DNA of 10,453 bases, taken from Flavobacteriales bacterium CG_4_9_14_3_um_filter_32_8 (lineage in GTDB: Bacteria; Bacteroidota; Bacteroidia; Flavobacteriales_E; Vicingaceae). The position numbers were made by a program, and so were the translations under genes. The notes below the pieces were generated by a model. The model did no database searches. It had not been told where the DNA came from and saw only the letters and a list, made by a program, of their open reading frames with translations. This document shows, in pieces, positions 1-7,661 of this stretch. The DNA is taken from contig PFUQ01000225.1 in the NCBI GenBank assembly GCA_002790175.1, forward strand, positions 1-10,453. The letters run 5' to 3'. The stretch's first letter is position 1, and each line of letters opens with the position of its first letter.

Positions 1-3000
1 TTACTATTGTTTTTGTAAACTACCTGCCCTTGTATGTTCATTATTTCAATTGTTGCGTTTTCGCCAGATGGATTTATTATTGTAAACAAACCATTGCTGG
101 GATTTGGGTAAATAGCAAAATTTAATGATGCATTATTCTCATTTATTCCTATACATGGAGAGAAAGTAAGGTTAATATCATCAACATAGATACAACCAGT
201 AATAAAATCTGTAACAATAACTGAAACATTATATACTCCATTACCACCTAAAATAGTAGTATCTAAAACAATTGATGGTGTATTTTGTCCTGTTGACCAT
301 GACCAGCTATAAGGACCAGTAGTAGGTGCATTTAATGTTAATGATTGGTTGGAACATAATGTAGTATCAGCACCTAAATATAAGCCAATTGGCATACAAG
401 GAGGAGTCATAAATGTGTAAGGACCAACCCATCCGCTTGAATCAGTTCCACAATCAGCTTGCACATAATAATCATAAGGAGTATTAGGCATTAACCCTTG
501 CAATAAGTATGGTTTAGCCAAAACTACTTGAGGAGTTCCTGTTCCTAAAACAAATCCTTGAAATCCCCATTCGATGTTCCATGTTGTTGCTGTTCCATTT
601 TCCGTCCAATCTAACATGGCAGAAGTTGGCTGAATGTTAAATGCAGTTAAGTTGGATGGATCTGAACAAGTTATTGCTTCAAAAATATGTACATCATCAA
701 AGGCAAAACCGTTATCTTGAACCGAACCATCTGAACCAAAAGCTATTCTTAAAATAACATTACTTTGATTGTTTAATCCAGTTAACAAATGTGATGCTAG
801 TAACCAAGAACCTGAGCCATTGCTTGTTGAGTTCCTTCCTGACCAACCTTCTGGTTGACCTCCTGGGTTACCATTAATAGTATTATCAGTATACCAATTT
901 ACTGTATCACCAAATGCACCTACATTTTGCCATGTTCCACCACCATCAATAGAAGATTGTAAAACAGCTCCATCCCAACTAAATTCTGCATTCCACCACA
1001 CTTTCATTTCTATTTTAGGGTTATTAACACCAGTAAAATCAAAAGTTGGGCTTGTTACCATTGAGTTTTCATTTGGATTATAAGTTCCCGTTAAATTACC
1101 AGTTGCAAAAGCGTTTACGCCAGATGCCGCACTATTAATAACCGTCATAGCAGGAGTACCAAAACCCCATGAACCATTGGCTGTATTATTTTCAGTCCAA
1201 CAATTTCTTCCTGTCTCAAAATCTTCAAAATAAGGAAATGAAGTAATTGAATAACAAGGGGTTGTAAAAGTAAAAGGTCCTACCCAAATACTAGAATCTG
1301 CAGCACCACAAACGGCTCTTACATAAAAATCGTAAGTCGTGTTAGGTGTTAAACCAGTTAAGTTATGAGGATTGGTAGTAGTAATAACAGAAGTTCCTGT
1401 TCCTTGAGCAAATCCTGTGGTGTCCCATTCGATGTTCCAAGTAGTTGCAGTTCCATTTTCTAACCAACCTAAATCAGCAGTAGTTGCTGTAATATTCGTT
1501 GCTGTTAAAGCCGAAGGGGCTAAGCATGATGGTGCTAGTATAACATTTACAGTATAATCTTCGAACGTACCATATGATCCAGTATAACAAGGAATTGCTG
1601 GGCCAATATCTTGACCACCAATTCTCATTCTGTGGTTTCCAAGAGGTGCAGCAACAGGCACTGTAAAACTAGCAACTAATGTTGTTGGATTTGTTGCTAA
1701 CGATGTTCCAACATAAATCTCATCACCAGCATCATTAAAATCTAAATTATCGTTCCAATCTATCCAAATTTTAGTGTCATAAGTGTATCCTGTAGCATAA
1801 GTAATATTTACAGTAACATTAGTGGCTTGAGCAATCGTAGTTATTTGGCTTGAATAATCGCCATAATTACCAGGCTCAGCACCAGTAGTATTGTTAATAG
1901 TTCCAACGGTAACATTGGTTATTCCTAATCCATCAACACTTGATGGTGCAGGTGTACAATATCCAGTAAAGAAACTATAAGGACCGTACCAAGTACTTGT
2001 ATCGGCAGGTCCACAAATTGCTCTTACATAAAAATCGTAAGTAGTGTTAGCTGTTAAACCAGTTAAGTTATGAGGGTTTGTTGTTGTAATAACAGAAGTT
2101 CCTGTTCCTTGTACAAATCCTGTTGTATCCCATTCGATATTCCAAGTAGTTGCAGCTCCATTTTCTGTCCAGCCTAAATCTGCAGAGGTTGAAGTAATGT
2201 TTGTTGCAGTTAATACAGATGGTGCCGGACAAGCAGGCATCTCATGTATATCCACATCATCAATAGCAACATCATCATAAAAATCAGTTCCATTAGTTTC
2301 GTTTACAATAAATCTAAATTGTATGTTTCCTGTGATGGTTAACGCTGAAAGGTTAACAACAATTTTTTCCCAAGCCCCAGCAACCGTGTTGGTGTTATGG
2401 GTGTAAAAACCAACGTTCCAAGCAGCTCCATCCCATACATCAATAGAAAAATCAACATTGGTAACCCCTTCATTGTTGCTTATTAAATAAAATGATAATT
2501 CTGGAGTTGTTAAAGCACTCACATCAACTAATGGACTTTCTAAAGTGGTATTCAAACTGTTTGGTGATGAATCATCTACCCAAGCAAAATAAGCACCACT
2601 TGTTGTTGCTCCTCCCATAGTACCATTATTACCTAAATGGTTACCTGATCCAGTATTTGAAAATTTCCATGCTTCGGCATTGGCGATACCTTGATTCCAA
2701 CAGCTTGGAATAGTACCAGCATTTTCAAAACTTTCATTCCAAGGAGCAACCATTGCATTACATAAAGTTGTAAAAGTATAAGGACCGTACCAAGTACTTG
2801 TATCGGCAGGCCCACAAATTGATCTTACATAAAAATCGTAAGTAGTATTAGCAGTTAAACCAGTGGAATTAAAAGGATTAAAAGGAACGTTTCCGGATGT
2901 TCCAGTTCCTAAAACAAAACCAGTAAGTCCACCCTCTAGCTGCCATAAAGTAGCAGACCCATTTTCTGTCCAACCTAAGTCAGCAGAAGTAGCGGTGATA

Positions 3001-5207
3001 TTTGTAGCCGTTAAAGCCGATGGAGCTACACATGCTGGAGGCATAAATTCAATTGCACCTGGATCAGGAGTAACTGCTCTTGCAATTCCAAAAAAGTCAT
3101 TGATTACACCAACTGTATTATCAGCAATTCCGTCAATAGCAACATTAGTTGGAGCATAATTATTTGATAGAATATTAACATATATAGGATCTACATCAGC
3201 CGAGTTAGCATCTCCTGCAGAAGCAGTTTGCCAATCTACTAATGTTGTTTGTGCAGCAGTATAATAACCCAAGTTATTTGTTCCTGCTGGAGCATTTATG
3301 TAAAAAACATTATTATTACTAAGTATAGTAGAAGTTGCTGCTGCAAAATAGATACAATATTTTATTCCTGTTCCTCCCTTAGTAATGGTTATTATATTAT
3401 TTTTAAATTCTATATCTGATGCGGTAGTAGTTTGATAAAAACCCCTTGTCGTACCTGCTGTAGAAGCAGCATCATCTAATGAAACGGTATTGTGATAGTA
3501 ATACACACCATCACTTCCAAGATTGTATAAAGCGTATATAGTTCCATTACTATTAATATTATAAATAAGATTGTTAACTACTTTATTAGCGTTCCCTATT
3601 GTAGCATCAACACTACTGTGATAAATCACATAAGAAGCTGATGTAGAAATACCTCCAACACCTGTAAAAGCATCATGAATTTCGTTAGCTTCAATGAGGT
3701 TATTTTCACCACTTGTGATGAAGTAGATTCCATAAAAAGTAGTAAGAGGAGATCTCGTCATTCTAGAAATATCATTATTACTTATTGTGGAATTAGAAAT
3801 ACTTCTTAAATAAACTCCATAAGAATAAAAATCTTGAACATTATTATTAGAAACAGTGTTGTTTAATGAATTAACGGCAGAAGAAAAACCATTAATAGTA
3901 ATTCCATAATAACCTCCAATTATTGTGTTGTTGGTAAAAGTATTATTTGCTCCAGAAACACCAGCACTAGTAATACTTGTTAAACTTCCAGAAACAACAA
4001 TACCACCATTGGTAGTTCCTGTACTGGAAAAAGTAGAAGTTAAATCTATCGTACAATTGTTAATCGTATTAAAGTCGGCATCATTTGTTAAATGAATAGC
4101 AAAGTTGTTGGTGGTGGATTGAGAAACTACATTTAAGTTATCGAAAGTAATATAATCAGCACCGTCTAAACGAATAATATAATTATTGGGTGAAGTTGAA
4201 GTTGAAAAAGTAATCGTTTCTCCATTTCCATTAAAAGTGATAGTGTTGGTGGCACTTGTTCCTGTAATTTGAGGGATAGTTATTTGTTCGTTATAAGGAC
4301 CTGAACCAGCTAGTACGTTAAAAACAACTGGGGCAGAAACACCACACACTAATGCATTGACCGCATCGGTAAAAGTAGCGTAATTTCCAGCGGCACCAAT
4401 GGTAAATGTTCCTGCTAATTGAGTAGCACACAAGGTGGTAAATGAATATGGACCAGCCCATGCACTTGTTCCAGAACCACCACAATCTGCTCTTACATAA
4501 AAATCGTAAGCAGTATTAGCTGTTAAACCAGTTAAGTTATGAGGGTTAGTAGTTGTTCCAACAATGGTTGGTGTGCCTGTTGGTGCAAAACCAGCAATTC
4601 CAAATTCAATGTCCCAAGTAGTTGCTGTTCCATTTTCTGTCCAACCTAAATCGGCAGATGTAGATGTAAGATTAGTGGCAGTTAAAATTGTTGGAGTTGG
4701 ACAAAGAATTTGAGTAACAGTAAAATTAGTTACATCAAAATCTAACCCATTTGGTGTTCCCCACTGACCAACGGCGATATAAACAGTATTTCCAGCAGCA
4801 ATTGTTGCAGTTACGGTTCTAGAAATATTTCCTGTACTAGAGCCATCTGCATCTAATTCATTACTAAAAGTTGTTCCTATACAGTCGTCAAAAATACCTA
4901 TGCCGTTCCATGTGTTTCTTGTGAAAATGACCATAGAGATTGTTTCCATAGTTGCACCTGCTGTATATTCAAATAAATATACATCATCATCCCAATAGGA
5001 TGCATTTATTGAAGTTCCTGTTGGGTTGATATTCCAATCTTCAACTCCAGCGGTTCCTGGTGTAGTTATCGCCAATTGGGTATAACCATTAGTTAGCACA
5101 ACTCCTGAACCACAACCGAATTGTGCAAAGGTGTTAAAGTTAAACAATAAGGAAAATATACCAATTAGCATAAATACCTTAAAAGGATTTTTGTATAATT
5201 TTTTCAT
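1..5207 (-). CDS. Giant multidomain T9SS-secreted cell-surface or extracellular protein (C-terminus beyond window)
   Basis: The frame is open from the ATG at 5207 to the left edge, giving 1,735 visible residues. Residues 1-28 are a signal peptide (MKKLYKNPF, hydrophobic stretch, cut near TFA|QF). Approximate domains in order: 29-168 PPC-like beta domain; 169-258 FN3-1; 259-725 right-handed parallel beta-helix with many short N-rich, I/V-rich turns; 726-815 FN3-2; 816-992 MAM/jelly-roll-like, ending DFYDDVAIDDVDI; 993-1083 FN3-3; 1084-1227 GEVED-like, with an acidic IDWNDNLDFNDAGDE loop that may bind calcium and the end GTFEDYTV; 1228-1317 FN3-4; 1318-1513 second MAM-like domain; 1514-1603 FN3-5; 1604-1690 Ig/PKD-like; from about 1690 a type A sorting domain (FAIYPNPSNGLFTI at 1697-1710). 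About 35-40 residues of the sorting domain should lie outside the window. Known for the family: such cargo crosses the outer membrane by T9SS and is anchored or released. Adhesion or glycan binding is inferred; no catalytic motif was recognised. Confidence 0.93.
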   Translation of the reverse strand, partial: MKKLYKNPFKVFMLIGIFSLLFNFNTFAQFGCGSGVVLTNGYTQLAITTPGTAGVEDWNINPTGTSINASYWDDDVYLFEYTAGATMETISMVIFTRNTWNGIGIFDDCIGTTFSNELDADGSSTGNISRTVTATIAAGNTVYIAVGQWGTPNGLDFDVTNFTVTQILCPTPTILTATNLTSTSADLGWTENGTATTWDIEFGIAGFAPTGTPTIVGTTTNPHNLTGLTANTAYDFYVRADCGGSGTSAWAGPYSFTTLCATQLAGTFTIGAAGNYATFTDAVNALVCGVSAPVVFNVLAGSGPYNEQITIPQITGTSATNTITFNGNGETITFSTSTSPNNYIIRLDGADYITFDNLNVVSQSTTNNFAIHLTNDADFNTINNCTIDLTSTFSSTGTTNGGIVVSGSLTSITSAGVSGANNTFTNNTIIGGYYGITINGFSSAVNSLNNTVSNNNVQDFYSYGVYLRSISNSTISNNDISRMTRSPLTTFYGIYFITSGENNLIEANEIHDAFTGVGGISTSASYVIYHSSVDATIGNANKVVNNLIYNINSNGTIYALYNLGSDGVYYYHNTVSLDDAASTAGTTRGFYQTTTASDIEFKNNIITITKGGTGIKYCIYFAAATSTILSNNNVFYINAPAGTNNLGYYTAAQTTLVDWQTASAGDANSADVDPIYVNILSNNYAPTNVAIDGIADNTVGVINDFFGIARAVTPDPGAIEFMPPACVAPSALTATNITATSADLGWTENGSATLWQLEGGLTGFVLGTGTSGNVPFNPFNSTGLTANTTYDFYVRSICGPADTSTWYGPYTFTTLCNAMVAPWNESFENAGTIPSCWNQGIANAEAWKFSNTGSGNHLGNNGTMGGATTSGAYFAWVDDSSPNSLNTTLESPLVDVSALTTPELSFYLISNNEGVTNVDFSIDVWDGAAWNVGFYTHNTNTVAGAWEKIVVNLSALTITGNIQFRFIVNETNGTDFYDDVAIDDVDIHEMPACPAPSVLTATNITSTSADLGWTENGAATTWNIEWDTTGFVQGTGTSVITTTNPHNLTGLTANTTYDFYVRAICGPADTSTWYGPYSFFTGYCTPAPSSVDGLGITNVTVGTINNTTGAEPGNYGDYSSQITTIAQATNVTVNITYATGYTYDTKIWIDWNDNLDFNDAGDEIYVGTSLATNPTTLVASFTVPVAAPLGNHRMRIGGQDIGPAIPCYTGSYGTFEDYTVNVILAPSCLAPSALTATNITATTADLGWLENGTATTWNIEWDTTGFAQGTGTSVITTTNPHNLTGLTPNTTYDFYVRAVCGAADSSIWVGPFTFTTPCYSITSFPYFEDFETGRNCWTENNTANGSWGFGTPAMTVINSAASGVNAFATGNLTGTYNPNENSMVTSPTFDFTGVNNPKIEMKVWWNAEFSWDGAVLQSSIDGGGTWQNVGAFGDTVNWYTDNTINGNPGGQPEGWSGRNSTSNGSGSWLLASHLLTGLNNQSNVILRIAFGSDGSVQDNGFAFDDVHIFEAITCSDPSNLTAFNIQPTSAMLDWTENGTATTWNIEWGFQGFVLGTGTPQVVLAKPYLLQGLMPNTPYDYYVQADCGTDSSGWVGPYTFMTPPCMPIGLYLGADTTLCSNQSLTLNAPTTGPYSWSWSTGQNTPSIVLDTTILGGNGVYNVSVIVTDFITGCIYVDDINLTFSPCIGINENNASLNFAIYPNPSNGLFTIINPSGENATIEIMNIQGQVVYKNNS
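399..668 (-). repeat. FN3 module 5 of the T9SS protein (most diverged copy)
   Basis: Residues 1514-1603, opening CSDPSNLTAFNIQPTSAMLDW and containing YDYYVQADCG. Cysteines are at 1514 and 1586, with C1604 after. The core Trp, Tyr and Cys positions match the other copies, but much of the sequence between them has changed, so this looks like the oldest copy. Confidence 0.85.
1257..1526 (-). repeat. FN3 module 4 of the T9SS protein
   Basis: Residues 1228-1317, opening CLAPSALTATNITATTADLGW, with TTWNIEWDTTGFAQGTGTSV as in module 3 and YDFYVRAVCG near the end. Cysteines are at 1228 and 1300, with C1318 after. Confidence 0.85.
1959..2231 (-). repeat. FN3 module 3 of the T9SS protein
   Basis: Residues 993-1083, opening CPAPSVLTATNITSTSADLGW, with YDFYVRAICGPADTSTWYGP near the end. 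Cysteines are at 993 and 1065, with C1084 after. At 1981-2049 it differs from 2782-2850 of module 2 at about three bases by eye. Its middle closely matches module 4. Confidence 0.85.
2763..3032 (-). repeat. FN3 module 2 of the T9SS protein
   Basis: Residues 726-815, opening CVAPSALTATNITATSADLGW, with YDFYVRSICGPADTSTWYGP near the end. Cysteines are at 726 and 798, with C816 directly after. Its last third (about 2782-2850) is nearly identical in DNA to the matching part of module 3. Confidence 0.85.
3033..4433 (-). other. Parallel beta-helix domain within the T9SS protein
   Basis: Residues 259-725. The start (GTFTIGAAGNYATFTDAVNA, then VVFNVLAGSGPYNEQI and DGADYITFDNLNV) is the usual entry of Bacteroidota secreted beta-helix domains. 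Repeated short strands follow, such as NTFTNNTIIGGYYGI, SNSTISNNDISRM and HNTVSLDD, spaced like PbH1 rungs. The end, with PIYVNILSNNYAPTNVAIDG and PDPGAIEF, is the common closing motif of these domains. Such helices often bind or cleave polysaccharides, but I see no catalytic triad, so the role is left open. Confidence 0.8.
4434..4703 (-). repeat. FN3 module 1 of the T9SS protein
   Basis: Residues 169-258. It opens with CPTPTILTATNLTSTSADLGW and carries NLTGLTANTAYDFYVRADCG before ending in TFTT-type sequence. Cysteines are at 169 and 242, with C259 immediately after the module. It links the N-terminal domain to the beta-helix. Confidence 0.85.
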
Positions 5208-5290
5208 AATATAAAAGATTAAGTTAATACTGATTTAAACGAGAAAGCAAATTTCGTTAAATTATTGCGAAAAATAATGATACTCATCAG

Positions 5291-5315
5291 AAAAGTTAAT
5301 AAAAAATTACTTTTT
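5291..5315 (-). terminator. Weak AT-rich hairpin at the end of alr
   Basis: The plus-strand bases form AAAAG-T-TAAT, an A-rich loop, then ATTACTTTT: a stem of about nine pairs with one bulged T. Read on the minus strand, the stem spans the alr stop codon (5307-5309) and is followed by UUUU. It could be a weak intrinsic terminator between alr and the T9SS gene. The stem has only one G-C pair, so confidence is low. Confidence 0.25.
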
Positions 5316-6434
5316 AACAAATATTCGTTTTACCCTTGGAGAGTATGCGGTTAAAATTTCGTAGGGTATTGTATGGATGCATTTTGCCATTTCGGCGATG
5401 GAATTATTCTCACTAAAAACAAAAACTTCATCCCCTTCTTTACATGGCACATTGGTAACATCAATCATTACCATATCCATACAAACATTGCCAATAGTTG
5501 AAACTTTTTTTCCATTAACAATCATCTGCCAGTTTCCATTTCCCAGTTTTCGGTTTAACCCATCGGCATAACCAACTGGAATTGTTGCTGTTATTAAATC
5601 TTTTGTTGCTAAGCCATTTCTATTGTAACCAACTGTTTCTCCTTTTTTGATGTTTTTTAATTGGGCAATTTTTGATTTTAAAGAACTTACTGACAATAAT
5701 TTACGTTGTGAAGCGAGCTCAGAGGAAACTCCATACAATCCAATTCCTAATCGAACCATATCCATCTGGGCTGCATTAAAACGAATAATTCCATTAGAAT
5801 TTAAAATGTGTCTATCCATGTGATAATTAAATTCTTTGGAAATGGAATCTGCCATTTTATTAAATAGTTCTATTTGTTGTTGTGTAAACTCATCGTGTTT
5901 TTCCTCATCAGTTGCTACCAAATGAGAAAAAATGCTTTCAATTTTAAGATTGGTGTGCTGTTTTAAATCTTGAATTAATTCTTCAATTTCATGCTCATCA
6001 AAACCTAAACGGTGCATTCCAGTATCTAATTTTATACTTATTATATAAGGGTTTTTGGAATTGTATCTTTTTTCGGCAGCTAAAGTTACCATTAATTTAT
6101 TGAGTGCATGTATCGAAAAAATGGCAGGAGTCAATTGAAATTCAACCATTAAATTAAAGCTATCTATTTCTGGCTTCATAACCATAATAGGTAAGTGAAT
6201 ACCAGCGTTTCGCAATTCAATTCCTTCATAAATATTGGCTACACCTAAATAATCAACTTTATTTTCTTCTAATAATTTAGCCACTTCATAAGTTCCTAAT
6301 CCATAAGAAAAAGCTTTTACCATTACCATGATTTTGGTTTTTGGAGAAAGCAAACTTCTAAAATAAGTTAAGTTTGAAACTAAATTGCTCATATTAATCT
6401 CTAGGGTGGTATCGTAGACTAAGGACTTACTCAT
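5307..6434 (-). CDS. alr: Alanine racemase
   Basis: A PLP enzyme that interconverts L- and D-alanine in the cytoplasm, supplying D-Ala for peptidoglycan. The 375-residue length is normal for a free-standing Alr. The N-terminal TIM barrel carries the PLP lysine K40 in VMVKAFSYG, followed by IKLDTGMHRLG (134-144) and MDMVRLGIGLYG (224-235). The C-terminal beta domain carries the second catalytic base Y270 in GETVGYNRNG, then PVGYADGLNR and GNVCMDMVMIDV (315-326). I chose the ATG at 6434 because MSKSLVYDTTLEINMSNL is the usual family N-terminus; the longer in-frame start at 6488 would add 18 basic residues lying wholly inside tdk. The start overlaps the end of tdk by 8 nt (ATGAGTAA), with AAGGAA about 10 nt upstream, so translation is probably coupled. 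Many Bacteroidota carry Alr fused to MurF; this copy is not fused. Confidence 0.95.
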   Translation of the reverse strand: MSKSLVYDTTLEINMSNLVSNLTYFRSLLSPKTKIMVMVKAFSYGLGTYEVAKLLEENKVDYLGVANIYEGIELRNAGIHLPIMVMKPEIDSFNLMVEFQLTPAIFSIHALNKLMVTLAAEKRYNSKNPYIISIKLDTGMHRLGFDEHEIEELIQDLKQHTNLKIESIFSHLVATDEEKHDEFTQQQIELFNKMADSISKEFNYHMDRHILNSNGIIRFNAAQMDMVRLGIGLYGVSSELASQRKLLSVSSLKSKIAQLKNIKKGETVGYNRNGLATKDLITATIPVGYADGLNRKLGNGNWQMIVNGKKVSTIGNVCMDMVMIDVTNVPCKEGDEVFVFSENNSIAEMAKCIHTIPYEILTAYSPRVKRIFVKK

Positions 6435-7011
6435 GTTTTTTATTTTCCTTATTAAAACAATTTCTACAAAGCGGTTCGTATTCATCAACTTCTCCTAACA
6501 GCACTAATTCTTTTTCTTCAATTTTTCGGTAAGAATGGTGAGCCAATTCACCGCATCGCATACAAATTGCATGAACTTTAGTAACGTATTCGGCACTTGC
6601 CATTATATCGGGCATTGAGCCAAAAGGATTGCCTTTAAAATCCATATCTAAACCGGCGACAATTACCCGAACGCCACTAGCAGCTAATTGATTACATACA
6701 GCAACAATGCCCTCATCAAAAAATTGAGCTTCATCAATTCCAACTACATCAACATTGTTAGCTAGAATAAGTATGTTAGATGATGAAGGGACAGGTGTTG
6801 AGTGAATTTCATTGGCATCGTGAGAAACTACTTTTTCGTCATCATACCTAGTATCTATCGTGGGCTTAAAAATTTCTACATTTTGTTTGGCAAATTTTGC
6901 ACGCTTCATTCTGCGAATCAATTCTTCTGTTTTTCCAGAAAACATAGATCCGCAAATAACCTCTATCCAACCTTTTTTTTGAGAAGAATTTATCGTATTC
7001 TCTAAAAACAT
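6427..7011 (-). CDS. tdk: Thymidine kinase (type II, TK1-like)
   Basis: Phosphorylates thymidine (and deoxyuridine) with ATP in the pyrimidine salvage pathway; cytoplasmic. The 194 residues match the usual length. The P-loop GSMFSGKTEELIRR lies at 21-34, the Walker B-like DEAQFF at 93-98, and the AGLDMDFKGNPFG segment at 119-131. Two structural zinc cysteine pairs are present, CMRC (150-153) and CRNC (182-185), and a lasso-region Tyr is seen in HHSYRK. All key residues are present. It is the first gene of a two-gene unit with alr and diverges from the gene at 7111. The ATG at 7011 places the P-loop at the normal distance from the N-terminus. Confidence 0.97.
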   Translation of the reverse strand: MFLENTINSSQKKGWIEVICGSMFSGKTEELIRRMKRAKFAKQNVEIFKPTIDTRYDDEKVVSHDANEIHSTPVPSSSNILILANNVDVVGIDEAQFFDEGIVAVCNQLAASGVRVIVAGLDMDFKGNPFGSMPDIMASAEYVTKVHAICMRCGELAHHSYRKIEEKELVLLGEVDEYEPLCRNCFNKENKKHE

Positions 7012-7110
7012 TATTTTTGTTTTAACTATTTTACATTTTTAATACAAAAAGAAAAAATTATTAGTTTTAACTTAGCCATTATTTTAAAAATGCTAATAGC
7101 CGTCTAAATT
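7012..7110. promoter_or_regulatory. Divergent intergenic region between tdk and the gene at 7111
   Basis: These 99 bp, almost entirely A and T, lie between two divergent starts and must hold the promoters for both sides. Partial matches to the Bacteroidota -7 box TAnnTTTG occur on the plus strand (TACATTTT at 7031-7038 and TAGTTTTA at 7062-7069), but neither has a well-spaced -33 TTTG. I therefore assign the region but no exact promoter. Confidence 0.4.
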
Positions 7111-7659
7111 ATGGAAATTGAACAATTACGCAAAGAGATTAATCATTTATTAGAAAATATTGTTGAACACTCTAACTCTTATTCAGAAAATAAATCAATA
7201 CCCTCTTTAGAAATCAGCTTTGTATTAGCAAAGGTAAATAAACTTCACGAATCGCTTATGGTTTTAAAATATTTATTGGAAGAACAAGAGAAAAAAACTA
7301 AAAAATCCATTGCATCAACTACAGAACCAAAACCTGTTGAGCTTATCATCGAAAAAGAAGACACAATAATTGTTGAGCACAATGTCGTTGCTATCAAAAA
7401 GCAAATAATAACAGTAGAAGATAACTTGAAACAAAAATCGATTAAAAAATTAATTGATGCTTTTTCACTAAACGATCGCTATTTATTTGCCAATGAACTT
7501 TTTAACAAAGACATGAATGCCTTTAACGAATTAATAAAGGCTATTGATAATTGTTCCTCCTTAGATGATGCTAAAGAAATTCTCTCAAAATTAGATTGGG
7601 ATTACGAAAATGAGAACGTATTATCTTTTTTAAATTCTGTTGAACGCAGGTTTTTATAA
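7111..7659 (+). CDS. Conserved-looking Bacteroidota protein of unknown function
   Basis: 182 residues, with no signal peptide or membrane segment, so probably cytoplasmic. It appears to have three parts. Residues 1-62 are predicted helical and may pair as a coil (EIEQLRKEINHLLENI and later KLHESLMVLKYLLEEQEKK). Residues 63-105 are a low-complexity acidic and basic linker. Residues 107-182 are a compact C-terminal unit with SLNDRYLFANELFNKDMNAF (119-138), then LDDAKEIL, LDWDYENENV and the end FLNSVERRFL. From memory, this C-terminal pattern (NDR.LF..ELF...AFN ... ENE.V..FL..V.RRF) recurs in uncharacterised Bacteroidota proteins, but I know no assigned function. The stop lies 2 bp before the next ATG, so it is very likely cotranscribed with the M28 peptidase. 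Confidence 0.85.
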   Translation: MEIEQLRKEINHLLENIVEHSNSYSENKSIPSLEISFVLAKVNKLHESLMVLKYLLEEQEKKTKKSIASTTEPKPVELIIEKEDTIIVEHNVVAIKKQIITVEDNLKQKSIKKLIDAFSLNDRYLFANELFNKDMNAFNELIKAIDNCSSLDDAKEILSKLDWDYENENVLSFLNSVERRFL

Positions 7660-7661
7660 CC

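Noticed and set aside
1..3. TTA at the left edge read as the stop codon (TAA) of the large minus-strand gene
   Set aside because: The frame of the gene uses codons at 3-5, 6-8 and so on. The reading through YPNPSNG and QGQVVYKNNS is still inside the T9SS sorting domain, so the gene continues past the window.
2863..3159. Plus-strand open frame of 98 codons
   Set aside because: It is antisense to FN3 module 2 and the end of the beta-helix, which read as a clear protein. Its Pro/Ser/Val-rich composition is the reverse-strand shadow of Thr/Ala/Asn-rich code.
399..4703. Repeated DNA segments considered as a CRISPR or insertion-sequence repeat
   Set aside because: The repeats are in frame, hundreds of bases apart and encode FN3 modules; no short regular spacer structure, terminal inverted repeats or transposase is present.
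5208..5306. Promoter for the T9SS gene
   Set aside because: A TTTG occurs in the gap near 5250, but no TAnnTTTG box stands at a suitable distance, so no site is called.
6435..6488. An 18-residue N-terminal extension of alanine racemase starting at 6488
   Set aside because: The extension lies wholly inside tdk, is unlike Alr N-termini, and MSKSLVYDTTLEIN at 6434 gives the normal start.
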